This document shows, piece by piece, positions 55,017 through 62,864 of a stretch of DNA of 64,000 bases. The position numbers were made by a program, and so were the translations under genes. Each line of letters starts with the position of its first letter. Position 1 is the first letter of the stretch. The notes under the pieces were generated by a model. That model searched no databases. It was not told the origin of the DNA and was given only the letters and a program-made list of their open reading frames with translations. Origin of the DNA: Caballeronia fortuita (GTDB taxonomy: Bacteria; Pseudomonadota; Gammaproteobacteria; Burkholderiales; Burkholderiaceae); the NCBI RefSeq assembly GCF_001544835.2, contig NZ_FCNX02000002.1:552548-616547 (forward strand). The letters are read 5' to 3'.

Positions 55017-56792
55017 ATGGCCAGGGTTGAAGTCAAGGTTCCGCAGCTTTCCGAATCCGTCACCGAAGCGACGATGTTGCCGTGGAAGAGACAAGCGGGC
55101 GACGCTGTGACGCAAGACGAAATCCTCGTCGAACTGGAAACGGACAAGGTCGTGCTCGAAGTGCCCGCGCCGTCCGCCGGCGCGCTCGTCGAAGTGGTGA
55201 AGAACGCGGGCGATATCGTGCATGCGGGCGACGTGCTCGCGATCGTCGATACGGACGCCAAGGCGTCCGCCGCCGCGCCTGCGTCCGCCCCTGCCCCTGC
55301 CCCTGCCCCTGCCCCTGCGCCCGCGCCTGAGAAGCCGGCTTCGACGCCTACGCCCGCGCCTCAGACCTCGGGCCAGAAAGCCGACTTCGATGTCATCGTC
55401 GTCGGTTCCGGTCCCGGCGGCTATATCGCCGCGATTCGCGCCGCGCAACTCGGGCGCAAGGTCGCGTGCGTCGAGGAATGGATCAATCCGGCCGGCAAGC
55501 CGAAGCTCGGCGGCACGTGCCTGAACGTCGGCTGCATTCCGTCGAAGGCGCTGCTCGCGTCATCCGAGCAATTCGAAAAGGCGCAACTCCATTTCGACGA
55601 ACTCGGCATCAACATGGACAACCTGTCCGTCGATGTCGGCAAGATGGTCGGCCGCAAGGAAGCGATCGTCGAGAAGATCACGGGCGGCGTCGAATTCCTG
55701 TTCCGCAAAAACAAGATCACCTGGCTCAAGGGTCACGGCAAGCTCGCGGGCAAGGACGGCGCGAACCTCAAGATTGACGTAGGCGGGCAAACGCACACCG
55801 CGCAGCACGTCATCATCGCGACGGGATCGAAAGCGCGTCATCTGCCGAACGTGCCGGTGGACAACAAGATCGTCTCCGACAACGAAGGCGCGCTCGCCTT
55901 CACGTCCGTGCCGAAGAAACTGGCCGTGATCGGCGCGGGCGTGATCGGCCTGGAGCTCGGCTCCGTGTGGCGCAGGCTCGGCGCGGATGTGACGATCCTC
56001 GAAGCGCTGCCCGAATTCCTCGGCACGACCGATACCGCGCTGCAAAAGGAAGCCGCCAAGCTCTTCAAGAAGCAAGGTTTGACGATCCATCTCGGCGTGA
56101 AAATCGACGGCGTGAAGACGACCGATTCGAGCGTCTCGATCTCATACAAGGACAAGGACGGCAACGCGCAGACGCTGGATGCGGACCGCCTGATCGTGTC
56201 GATCGGCCGCGTGCCGAACACGGACGATCTCGGGCTCGATTCGATCGGTTTGTCGGTCGATGAACGCGGCTTCATTCCCGTCGACGGTCATTGCGCGACG
56301 AAAGTCCCGAACGTGTACGCGATCGGCGATGTCGTCCGCGGCCCGATGCTCGCGCACAAGGCCGAGGACGAAGGCGTCCTGGTCGCCGAAATCATCGATG
56401 GGCAAAAGCCGCATATCGACTACAACTGTATTCCGTGGGTGATCTACACGCATCCGGAGATCGCGTGGGTCGGGCAGACGGAGCAGGCGCTGAAGGCCGA
56501 AGGCCGCGCGTTCAAGGCGGGCCAGTTTCCGATGCTCGCCAACGGCCGCGCGATGGGCATCGGCGAGACGGACGGCTTCATCAAGATCATCGCCGATGCG
56601 AAAACGGACGAGATTCTCGGCGTGCACATCATCTCGGCGAACGCGTCGGATCTGATCGCCGAAGCGGTGGTCGCCATGGAATTCAGGGCGGCGAGCGAGG
56701 ATATCGGACGTATCTGCCATCCGCATCCGTCGCTTTCAGAAGTGATGCGCGAAGCGGCGCTCGCGGTGGACAAGCGCGCGCTGAATATCTAA
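55017..56792 (+). CDS. lpdA: dihydrolipoyl dehydrogenase with N-terminal lipoyl domain
   Basis: 591 residues. Lipoyl domain (1-80) with the acceptor lysine in ETDKVVLEV, an Ala/Pro linker (85-120), then the flavoprotein: GSGPGGYIAA, redox disulfide GGTCLNVGCIPSK, NAD motif GAGVIGLELGS and the dimer-interface HPHPSLSE. It reoxidises lipoamide for a 2-oxo acid dehydrogenase, yet no E1 or E2 gene lies beside it. AGGAGA precedes the ATG. Its TAA overlaps the stop of the converging kinase gene. Confidence 0.93.
   Translation: MARVEVKVPQLSESVTEATMLPWKRQAGDAVTQDEILVELETDKVVLEVPAPSAGALVEVVKNAGDIVHAGDVLAIVDTDAKASAAAPASAPAPAPAPAPAPAPEKPASTPTPAPQTSGQKADFDVIVVGSGPGGYIAAIRAAQLGRKVACVEEWINPAGKPKLGGTCLNVGCIPSKALLASSEQFEKAQLHFDELGINMDNLSVDVGKMVGRKEAIVEKITGGVEFLFRKNKITWLKGHGKLAGKDGANLKIDVGGQTHTAQHVIIATGSKARHLPNVPVDNKIVSDNEGALAFTSVPKKLAVIGAGVIGLELGSVWRRLGADVTILEALPEFLGTTDTALQKEAAKLFKKQGLTIHLGVKIDGVKTTDSSVSISYKDKDGNAQTLDADRLIVSIGRVPNTDDLGLDSIGLSVDERGFIPVDGHCATKVPNVYAIGDVVRGPMLAHKAEDEGVLVAEIIDGQKPHIDYNCIPWVIYTHPEIAWVGQTEQALKAEGRAFKAGQFPMLANGRAMGIGETDGFIKIIADAKTDEILGVHIISANASDLIAEAVVAMEFRAASEDIGRICHPHPSLSEVMREAALAVDKRALNI
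55287..55316. repeat. five GCCCCT hexamers in the Ala-Pro linker
   Basis: Five perfect copies encode Ala-Pro pairs between the lipoyl and flavoprotein domains. Slippage would change linker length in steps of two residues without a frameshift. Confidence 0.95.
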
Positions 56793-59700
56793 ACGCGCCG
56801 CGGCATCCACACGCGCAGCAGCGAGTAGAGCCGGTCGATATCGATCGGCTTTGCCAGATAGTCGCTCGCGCCCGCCGCGAGACATTGCTCCTGATCGTCC
56901 TTCATCGCCTTCGCCGTGATCGCGATGATCGGCAGCTTCCTGAAACGCGCATCCTCGCGCAGGCGCCGCGTCGCTTCGAGTCCGTCCATGCCGGGCATCA
57001 TCACATCCATCAGAACGATGTCAATGTCCGGATTCTTGTCGAGCGACTCGATCGCCTCGAAACCGTTGCGGCCGATATTCACCTTCAAACCCTGATGCTC
57101 GAGCGCGCTCGACAGCGAGAAGATGTTGCGGATATCGTCGTCGACGAGCAGCACGCGGCGGCCGTCCAGCACGCGGTCGCGCGAGCGCGAGACGTGCAGC
57201 ATCGCCTGACGGTCGGCGGAAAGATCGGTCTCGACCTTGTGCAGGAACAGCGTGACTTCATCGAGCAGACGCTCCGGCGAGCGCGCGCCCTTGATGATGA
57301 TCGACTGCGAATAGCGCATCAACTCCGCTTCCTCGTCGTGCGTGAGATTGCGGCCCGTGTAGACGATCACCGGCGGGAACGAATACGCGTCGATCGCGGC
57401 CATCTGGCGCAACAGGTCGCCGCCCTGCATGTCGGGCAGCTTCAGATCGATGATCATGCAATCGAAGATCGTCGTCTTCAGCAGTTCGAGCGCGTCGCGG
57501 CCAAATTCGACCGGCGTGATTTCCACGTCGGTATCGCTGATGAGTTCGACGATGCTCTGACGCTGACGCGCATCGTCCTCGACGAGCAGCACGCGCTTGA
57601 TCTTCTGGCTGCCCTTCTCTTCGAGCCGCTGGAAGATCGCCGTGAGTTGCTCGCGCGTCGTCGGCTTTACCGCGTAGCCAATCGCGCCGAGATGCAGCGC
57701 GGCCTCGCTTTTGTCCGACGCCGACACGACATGCACCGGAATGTGCCGCGTCTTCGGGTTCGCCTTCAACTCCTGCAACAGCACGAGTCCCGAGCGGTCC
57801 GGCAAGCCGATGTCGAGCAGGATCGCGTTCGGCGCGCTGTCCTGCGCGAGCTTGAGCGCCTCGCGCGCCGTGCCCGTCACGACACAGCGATAACCCAGTT
57901 CGTGCGCCAGATCGAGCAGCACTTGCGCGAAGTTCCGCTCGTCTTCGATGACGAGCACAAGACGCCGGCCGGGCGTGAGATCGGCGCGATCGTCGTCGAT
58001 GACGGGAATCGATTCGATCGGCTCTTCCGGTTCCTCGACGGCCACAGGCGGCGGCGGCTCCTGCACGACGGCGCTCGGCAACGCGGCGGCTTTGCCGTAG
58101 ACGAGCGGCATCGTCAGCGTGAAGGTGCTGCCCGCGCCTTGCGTGCTGCGCACCGAAATCTCGCCGCCGAGCAGATGCGCGAGACTGCGCGAAATCGAGA
58201 GACCGAGGCCCGTGCCGCCGTAATGGCGGCTCGTGGTGCCGTCGGCTTGCTGGAACGCTTCGAAGATCGCGTCGAGCTGATCCGGCGCGATGCCGATGCC
58301 CGTGTCCGTCACGACGAACTGCACCGCGCTCATGTCCGTCCCTTTGTCCGCGCGCTTCAGCGTGAGCGAGACCGCGCCCGAATCCGTGAACTTCACCGCG
58401 TTCGACAGCAGGTTCTTCAGGACCTGTTCGAGACGGCGGAAATCGGTCGTGAGCGTCGGATAGCCGTCGATATCGTTGCGCAGTTCGAGCCTGAGCTTCT
58501 TCTGGCGCGCGAGCGGATCGAACGTGCGCGCGAGCGAATCCATGATGCGTTGCAACGGCACGTCCTCGATATGCAGATCGAGCTTGCCCGCCTCGACCTT
58601 CGAGAGATCGAGAATATCGTTGATGAGGTTGAGCAGATCGTTACCCGCCGAGTAGATGGTCTGCGCGTACTTGATCTGATCCGCGGTGAGATTGCCGGTC
58701 TTGTTCTCGGACAACAGCTTAGCGAGGATCAGCGAACTGTTGAGCGGCGTGCGCAATTCGTGCGACATGTTCGCAAGGAACTCGGACTTGTAGCGGCTCG
58801 CGCGCTGCAGCGCTTCCGCGCGCGCTTCGAGTTCGCCTTGCGCGGCGTTGAGCGCGACGTTGCGTTCGTCGAGCACGCGCGCCTGTTCCGCGAGCTGATC
58901 GTTGGTCTGCTCGAGCTCCGACTTCTGATTCGCGAGATAAACCTGCGCCTGCGATAGCGCCGTCGTCTGTTGTTCGAGTTCCTCGTTGGTCGTGCGCAGT
59001 TCTTCCTGCTGCATCTGCAACTCTTCGTTCAACTGCTGCGTCTCGTCGAGCACGCGCTGCAGCCGCTCGCGATACTGCGCCGCCTCGACGAAATCGCCGA
59101 TATTCCCTGCAATCGTCTTCAGGAACTGCTGGTCGCGATCGGTCAGCGCGTGCATCGCGCCAAGTTCGATCGCGCCGTTGGCCTGGCCTTCGTTTTCGAT
59201 CGGCAGGATCGCGAGGCTCGCCGGCGCGCTCGCGCCGAGCGCCGACGTCACCTTCCAGTAACCGGCGGGCACGTCGTTCATCGTCGTGAGCTTGCGCGCG
59301 CGCACCGCCTGTCCGACGAGGCTTTTCACGCCCGCGAGCGCATCGGGCACGGGCGCGCCGTCGGGATCGAAGCCAAAGCTCGCGGTGCGCTTCAACGCGC
59401 CGTCACCTTCACGCACATAGAACGCGGCCATCGATACCTTCAGATAGTCCGCGAGGAAATCGAGGATCGTCTGGCAAAGCTGTTCCAGCGACTGCTGGCC
59501 GATCACCCGTTGCGCGAGTTGAGTCTGGCCGTCGCGCAGCCACGCCTGCTCCTGGAGCGCGCGCGTCTGCCGTTCCTGCTCGGCGATCGCCGCGCCGAAC
59601 GCGTTCGAAAGCTGCATCAGCTCGCGCCGGCCGAAGATCGCGAGGCTCACGGACAGAGCAAGACTCAGAATCAGAAAAACGACCACGGTGATGGTCGTCA

Positions 59701-60247
59701 GTTGTTTTGCCGATTCCACGCGCTGCAAACGCAAGGTCTGCTCGATGTTGAGAAACGCGGCGAGTTCGCGCTCGGTCTCCGCGCGTTCGGCCGAGCCGCG
59801 CCCGATGCGCACGAGCGCGGCGGAATCCTGGGCGTGGCGGCGAGCGTCGATCAGGCTGTCGGCGACCTTGTCCCATTGCGCCTGCAACGCGCGAATGCGG
59901 ATCAGACGATCGACCTGCGGCGCGTTATCGGAAACGGAATCGGCGAGCGTATCGATATCGGCGCCGAGTTTCGGTTTTGCGGTTTCGTAGGGCGCGAGAA
60001 AATTTTCGTCGCCGGTAATCAGGTAACCGCGAATCGCGCTTTCCTTTTCGCTGACGAGCCGGCCGAGTTCCTGCGCGTTGCCGATCACGCGCTCCGAATG
60101 CTCGACCCAGTTGATGCCCGACAGCAGATACAGCACGAGCGCGACAAACGCGACCGCCGTGACGACGCCCGTCCCGAGCGGCAGCGCGATGTTGCGAAAA
60201 AGAATGCGACGAAAGCTCGCCTCGTCGACACCGGTCCGCAAAGGCAT
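56789..60247 (-). CDS. hybrid sensor histidine kinase: CHASE3, GAF, HisKA, ATPase, three receivers
   Basis: 1152 residues from ATG 60247. Helices near 20-42 and 190-212 flank a CHASE3 sensor; GAF about 245-395; coiled coil about 400-485; phospho-acceptor His in FLANMSHELRTPLN (near 495); ATPase with N box, DTGIGIAPDQ and GGTGLGLSIS. Three receivers follow with acceptors in LLDIGLPD, IIDLKLPD and LMDVMMPG. There is no HPt or output domain, so the signal leaves by a separate HPt or regulator. No partner is adjacent. Confidence 0.93.
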   Translation of the reverse strand: MPLRTGVDEASFRRILFRNIALPLGTGVVTAVAFVALVLYLLSGINWVEHSERVIGNAQELGRLVSEKESAIRGYLITGDENFLAPYETAKPKLGADIDTLADSVSDNAPQVDRLIRIRALQAQWDKVADSLIDARRHAQDSAALVRIGRGSAERAETERELAAFLNIEQTLRLQRVESAKQLTTITVVVFLILSLALSVSLAIFGRRELMQLSNAFGAAIAEQERQTRALQEQAWLRDGQTQLAQRVIGQQSLEQLCQTILDFLADYLKVSMAAFYVREGDGALKRTASFGFDPDGAPVPDALAGVKSLVGQAVRARKLTTMNDVPAGYWKVTSALGASAPASLAILPIENEGQANGAIELGAMHALTDRDQQFLKTIAGNIGDFVEAAQYRERLQRVLDETQQLNEELQMQQEELRTTNEELEQQTTALSQAQVYLANQKSELEQTNDQLAEQARVLDERNVALNAAQGELEARAEALQRASRYKSEFLANMSHELRTPLNSSLILAKLLSENKTGNLTADQIKYAQTIYSAGNDLLNLINDILDLSKVEAGKLDLHIEDVPLQRIMDSLARTFDPLARQKKLRLELRNDIDGYPTLTTDFRRLEQVLKNLLSNAVKFTDSGAVSLTLKRADKGTDMSAVQFVVTDTGIGIAPDQLDAIFEAFQQADGTTSRHYGGTGLGLSISRSLAHLLGGEISVRSTQGAGSTFTLTMPLVYGKAAALPSAVVQEPPPPVAVEEPEEPIESIPVIDDDRADLTPGRRLVLVIEDERNFAQVLLDLAHELGYRCVVTGTAREALKLAQDSAPNAILLDIGLPDRSGLVLLQELKANPKTRHIPVHVVSASDKSEAALHLGAIGYAVKPTTREQLTAIFQRLEEKGSQKIKRVLLVEDDARQRQSIVELISDTDVEITPVEFGRDALELLKTTIFDCMIIDLKLPDMQGGDLLRQMAAIDAYSFPPVIVYTGRNLTHDEEAELMRYSQSIIIKGARSPERLLDEVTLFLHKVETDLSADRQAMLHVSRSRDRVLDGRRVLLVDDDIRNIFSLSSALEHQGLKVNIGRNGFEAIESLDKNPDIDIVLMDVMMPGMDGLEATRRLREDARFRKLPIIAITAKAMKDDQEQCLAAGASDYLAKPIDIDRLYSLLRVWMPRRV

Positions 60248-60570
60248 AGACAGCTCCGATATAGCGTGAAGTCGCGCTGGGCCGATGTCTCGCAGCAGCC
60301 CACATGACGCCGACAATCCCGAAAGTTTTAATTCCTGTTTCAGCCGGTGCGCATCATACCCGGTTCGACTCCGCACTGCGGCAAGCCCGGACGCGCCCGC
60401 GCAGCGTAGCAGCGTAGCGGTTTTCCGGAACGGGCGTTCGGATGCTTCCGGATCGCTCTGCACCGTGCGTGGCGAACTATTCTTTCTCGCGGTGTGTCGG
60501 CACGCTGATGCCTGGTGAAACGGAGCGCGTCCGATTTTCCGCGCGCCGTGTTCCTATCGCGCGGCGCGCT
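60248..60570. other. intergenic region upstream of the hybrid kinase
   Basis: 323 bases between the kinase start and the truncated TetR stop, both minus strand. It must contain the kinase promoter. I see no hairpin with a T tract and no regular promoter. A half palindrome CGATATAGCG at 60257-60266 has no second arm. Confidence 0.35.
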
Positions 60571-60885
60571 TCAATTCACCGCATCGACAGGAAGCAAAGA
60601 TGAGTCAGGAACTCGACCGGTAAGGTGCATGGCCGGCACGCGCTCCTCGGAGATGAGCATCGCGCGGCGCAGGAATACCTGTTCGAAGAGCTGCTGCTTC
60701 GTTCCGAAGTGATACGTGATGAGCGCCTGAGTAACACCGCACGACACAGCCACTTCCTTCAGCGACGTGCCCGCATGGCCGCGCTGAGACAAGTCGACCC
60801 CGGCTGCGTCGAGAATGCTTTCGCGTTGATCGATGTTGCCCGTCGGGCGGCCGAGGCGTTTGCGCTTGCTCGATGCGCCCTTCAT
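60571..60885 (-). CDS. truncated TetR-family regulator
   Basis: 104 residues from ATG 60885. The TetR DNA-binding domain is complete (SLKEVAVSCGVTQALITYHFGTKQQLFEQVF) but the ligand and dimerisation domain stops after about 35 residues, against the usual 120-150. The sequence beyond the stop does not continue the family in any frame I checked. It may be a pseudogene or a DNA-binding fragment. Confidence 0.7.
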   Translation of the reverse strand: MKGASSKRKRLGRPTGNIDQRESILDAAGVDLSQRGHAGTSLKEVAVSCGVTQALITYHFGTKQQLFEQVFLRRAMLISEERVPAMHLTGRVPDSSLLPVDAVN

Positions 60886-61010
60886 GCGTGAGCGATGCTG
60901 CCGATGAACCGAGAACCGGGTCACTTCGCAGTCGAAGGGCGTTGCGCCTGCGCTCGGAGGAATTCGTGACGGCGGCCGGTCGAGCGATGCGGCCGCCGTC
61001 ATCGTCGATG

Positions 61011-62225
61011 CTAGTTGCAATATCCCTGCGAAGCGAACGTGCCGCCGCCCGGCGCCGCGGTCGTGCACAGCGTATTCAGCAGCGACGCGATGTTGCCCGA
61101 GCCGTAGTTTCCATACGTCGCGTTCGGATACTGCGTGTTCTGGCGAAACTGCGACGCGTAGTTGTCCTTGGACGCGTTCGGATCGGCCGATCCCCAAGAC
61201 GTCACGCCGACGATCGCGAGATTCGGCGAACTGCCTACAGCCGCGCCGCCGGACAGCACGGCATCGCGCGCCCTGAAGTTGACGATCCACGGACCGCCGC
61301 TCGCGCCGCCGGTGAGATTGCTGCCCTGCCAGAGTTGCGATGCGCCGCTGACGGTCGTCGTGTACGTCGGGCCATCGGTGCGCTGCATGATCGCGCCGCC
61401 GTCGAGCAGCGCGGGATAGCCGAAGGTCGTGACCGACGCCGTCTGAAGATTGCCGGTCTTCGACGACGACACGAACGAATAGTTGTTCCAGCCGTAATTC
61501 AGATAGCCGGTGAGGTCGCCGATGAACTGATTCGATGCGTTCTTCGCGATCGCGATGACGGCGATGTCGTTGTTGCGCGCCGCGCCCGATCCGGTATCGG
61601 TGCCGTTCGCCCACGTCGATGGCCGCACGAGCGCCGCCCATGTCCATGTTCCATAAGGCGCGATCTGCGCGGAAGTGGCGCCCGATGCGCCGTAATGACC
61701 GGGTCGGAACTGCCAGCCCGAATAGATCGCGCTGCCGCTGCCGAAGCTCTGGATGCAGTGCGCCGCCGTGACGATCACGCTCCGGCGGATCAGGCTCGCG
61801 GTGCAGTATCCGGCCGAGAAAGTGAGCTTGCCGATCGCGCGATACGGATAGGTCGTGCTGAGAAAGTTCGCACTCGTGGTGCCGAGCGCGCTCTGATTGC
61901 CGTCCTGCACGCGGCCCGTCGTATAAGGAATGGCGAAGGAGCCGTAGGCGCGCGTCTGTGCGTCGGTCACGATGCCGCTCTGCGTGTTCACGCCGGGCAC
62001 GTAGGGGCTGGGACCGGTGTCGGGCACGATCGACGATGTGTCCGGCGCAGCGAGCACATTGACGACCGGCTTCAGACTCGACAGATCCGCCGGCGCTTCT
62101 CGCGACGCGGCGGGATTCGTATTCACGACGAGTTCATCGTCCGCATGCGCGATGCCTGCGCTCGTCATCGACAATGCGACCACCGCCGTCGCCTCCACGC
62201 AGGCCACTCGTTTCGATCTTTTCAT
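61011..62225 (-). CDS. secreted trypsin-like serine protease
   Basis: 404 residues from ATG 62225: signal peptide ending in AGIAHA, a propeptide-like region, then the protease with catalytic His in VTAAHCIQ, Asp in NNDIAVIAI and Ser in GGASGGPW. Four Cys probably form disulfides. The order of motifs and the N/G/S-rich surface resemble glutamyl endopeptidase-like exoproteases. The GGAGGG-type site lies just before the ATG. Confidence 0.88.
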   Translation of the reverse strand: MKRSKRVACVEATAVVALSMTSAGIAHADDELVVNTNPAASREAPADLSSLKPVVNVLAAPDTSSIVPDTGPSPYVPGVNTQSGIVTDAQTRAYGSFAIPYTTGRVQDGNQSALGTTSANFLSTTYPYRAIGKLTFSAGYCTASLIRRSVIVTAAHCIQSFGSGSAIYSGWQFRPGHYGASGATSAQIAPYGTWTWAALVRPSTWANGTDTGSGAARNNDIAVIAIAKNASNQFIGDLTGYLNYGWNNYSFVSSSKTGNLQTASVTTFGYPALLDGGAIMQRTDGPTYTTTVSGASQLWQGSNLTGGASGGPWIVNFRARDAVLSGGAAVGSSPNLAIVGVTSWGSADPNASKDNYASQFRQNTQYPNATYGNYGSGNIASLLNTLCTTAAPGGGTFASQGYCN

Positions 62226-62864
62226 GACACCCTCCGGTTGATAGATACGATGTGTCAGATGAACATCGATCTTCCGTTGTTTGGCAATCCTAATTCTTAT
62301 GAACATGGATGCGTTCGTGGTCTGATTCATCGGATGCATGGCGATGCCACAGCGCGCGCTTAACTTCGACGAATCGCGCGCGTTCATGCAATAGATCAGG
62401 AAAGCGAACAATGACTAACTCTAGTTCAAATTTTCGCCAATCTCGATGCAGAGTGTTTGGATCAGCGGAAAGAGCCTGCGTAAGACGGTTTGTGGTCCAC
62501 GGCACCAAGCGCGCTTGACGCCGCACCTTCCATACAGATAGCCTACATTTAGCTTTCGATGTTTCAAAAATGCGCGCGAGATTTTGGATCGCGCCGCTTC
62601 ATCGACGTTCGATACGCGCGGTCGTCACCGCCCGCGATTCCCGCTTGCGACAGGGCCAGCGAGACCGCAACGGCTCTTCACGTTGTGAGCGTTTCCGATC
62701 ACTCGCAAACGTTCTCTGCGCGTTCGCGCACGGCCTGTCACGGCACTGGCCTCGCGTCCGGTTAAGTAGCGCACAGAACGCGGCGTACAGCCTGTCATTC
62801 TTGCCCCACATCGCGTTTCTCTCTCCAGGTGACGCGTGGTGAAGAAACACTACAAGGGGCACAA
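62226..62864. other. long intergenic region between protease and repeat-protein genes
   Basis: 639 bases. Short frames exist on both strands but none has a ribosome site and consistent codon use. It must hold divergent promoters for the protease and the repeat protein. AT-rich patches at 62285-62330 and 62405-62450 are the likeliest sites. No long repeat seen. Confidence 0.4.

Noticed and set aside
53541..55448. 635-codon version of the DUF2325 protein
   Set aside because: The extra N-terminal part lies opposite the lipoyl and linker region of lpdA; the ATG at 54869 has GGAGG and follows the operator.
60257..60266. Third copy of the molybdenum-island palindrome before the hybrid kinase
   Set aside because: Only the CGATATAGCG half is present; no opposite arm at the right distance.
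62290..62526. 78-codon minus-strand frame between protease and repeat gene
   Set aside because: No ribosome site, no recognisable sequence and mixed codon use.
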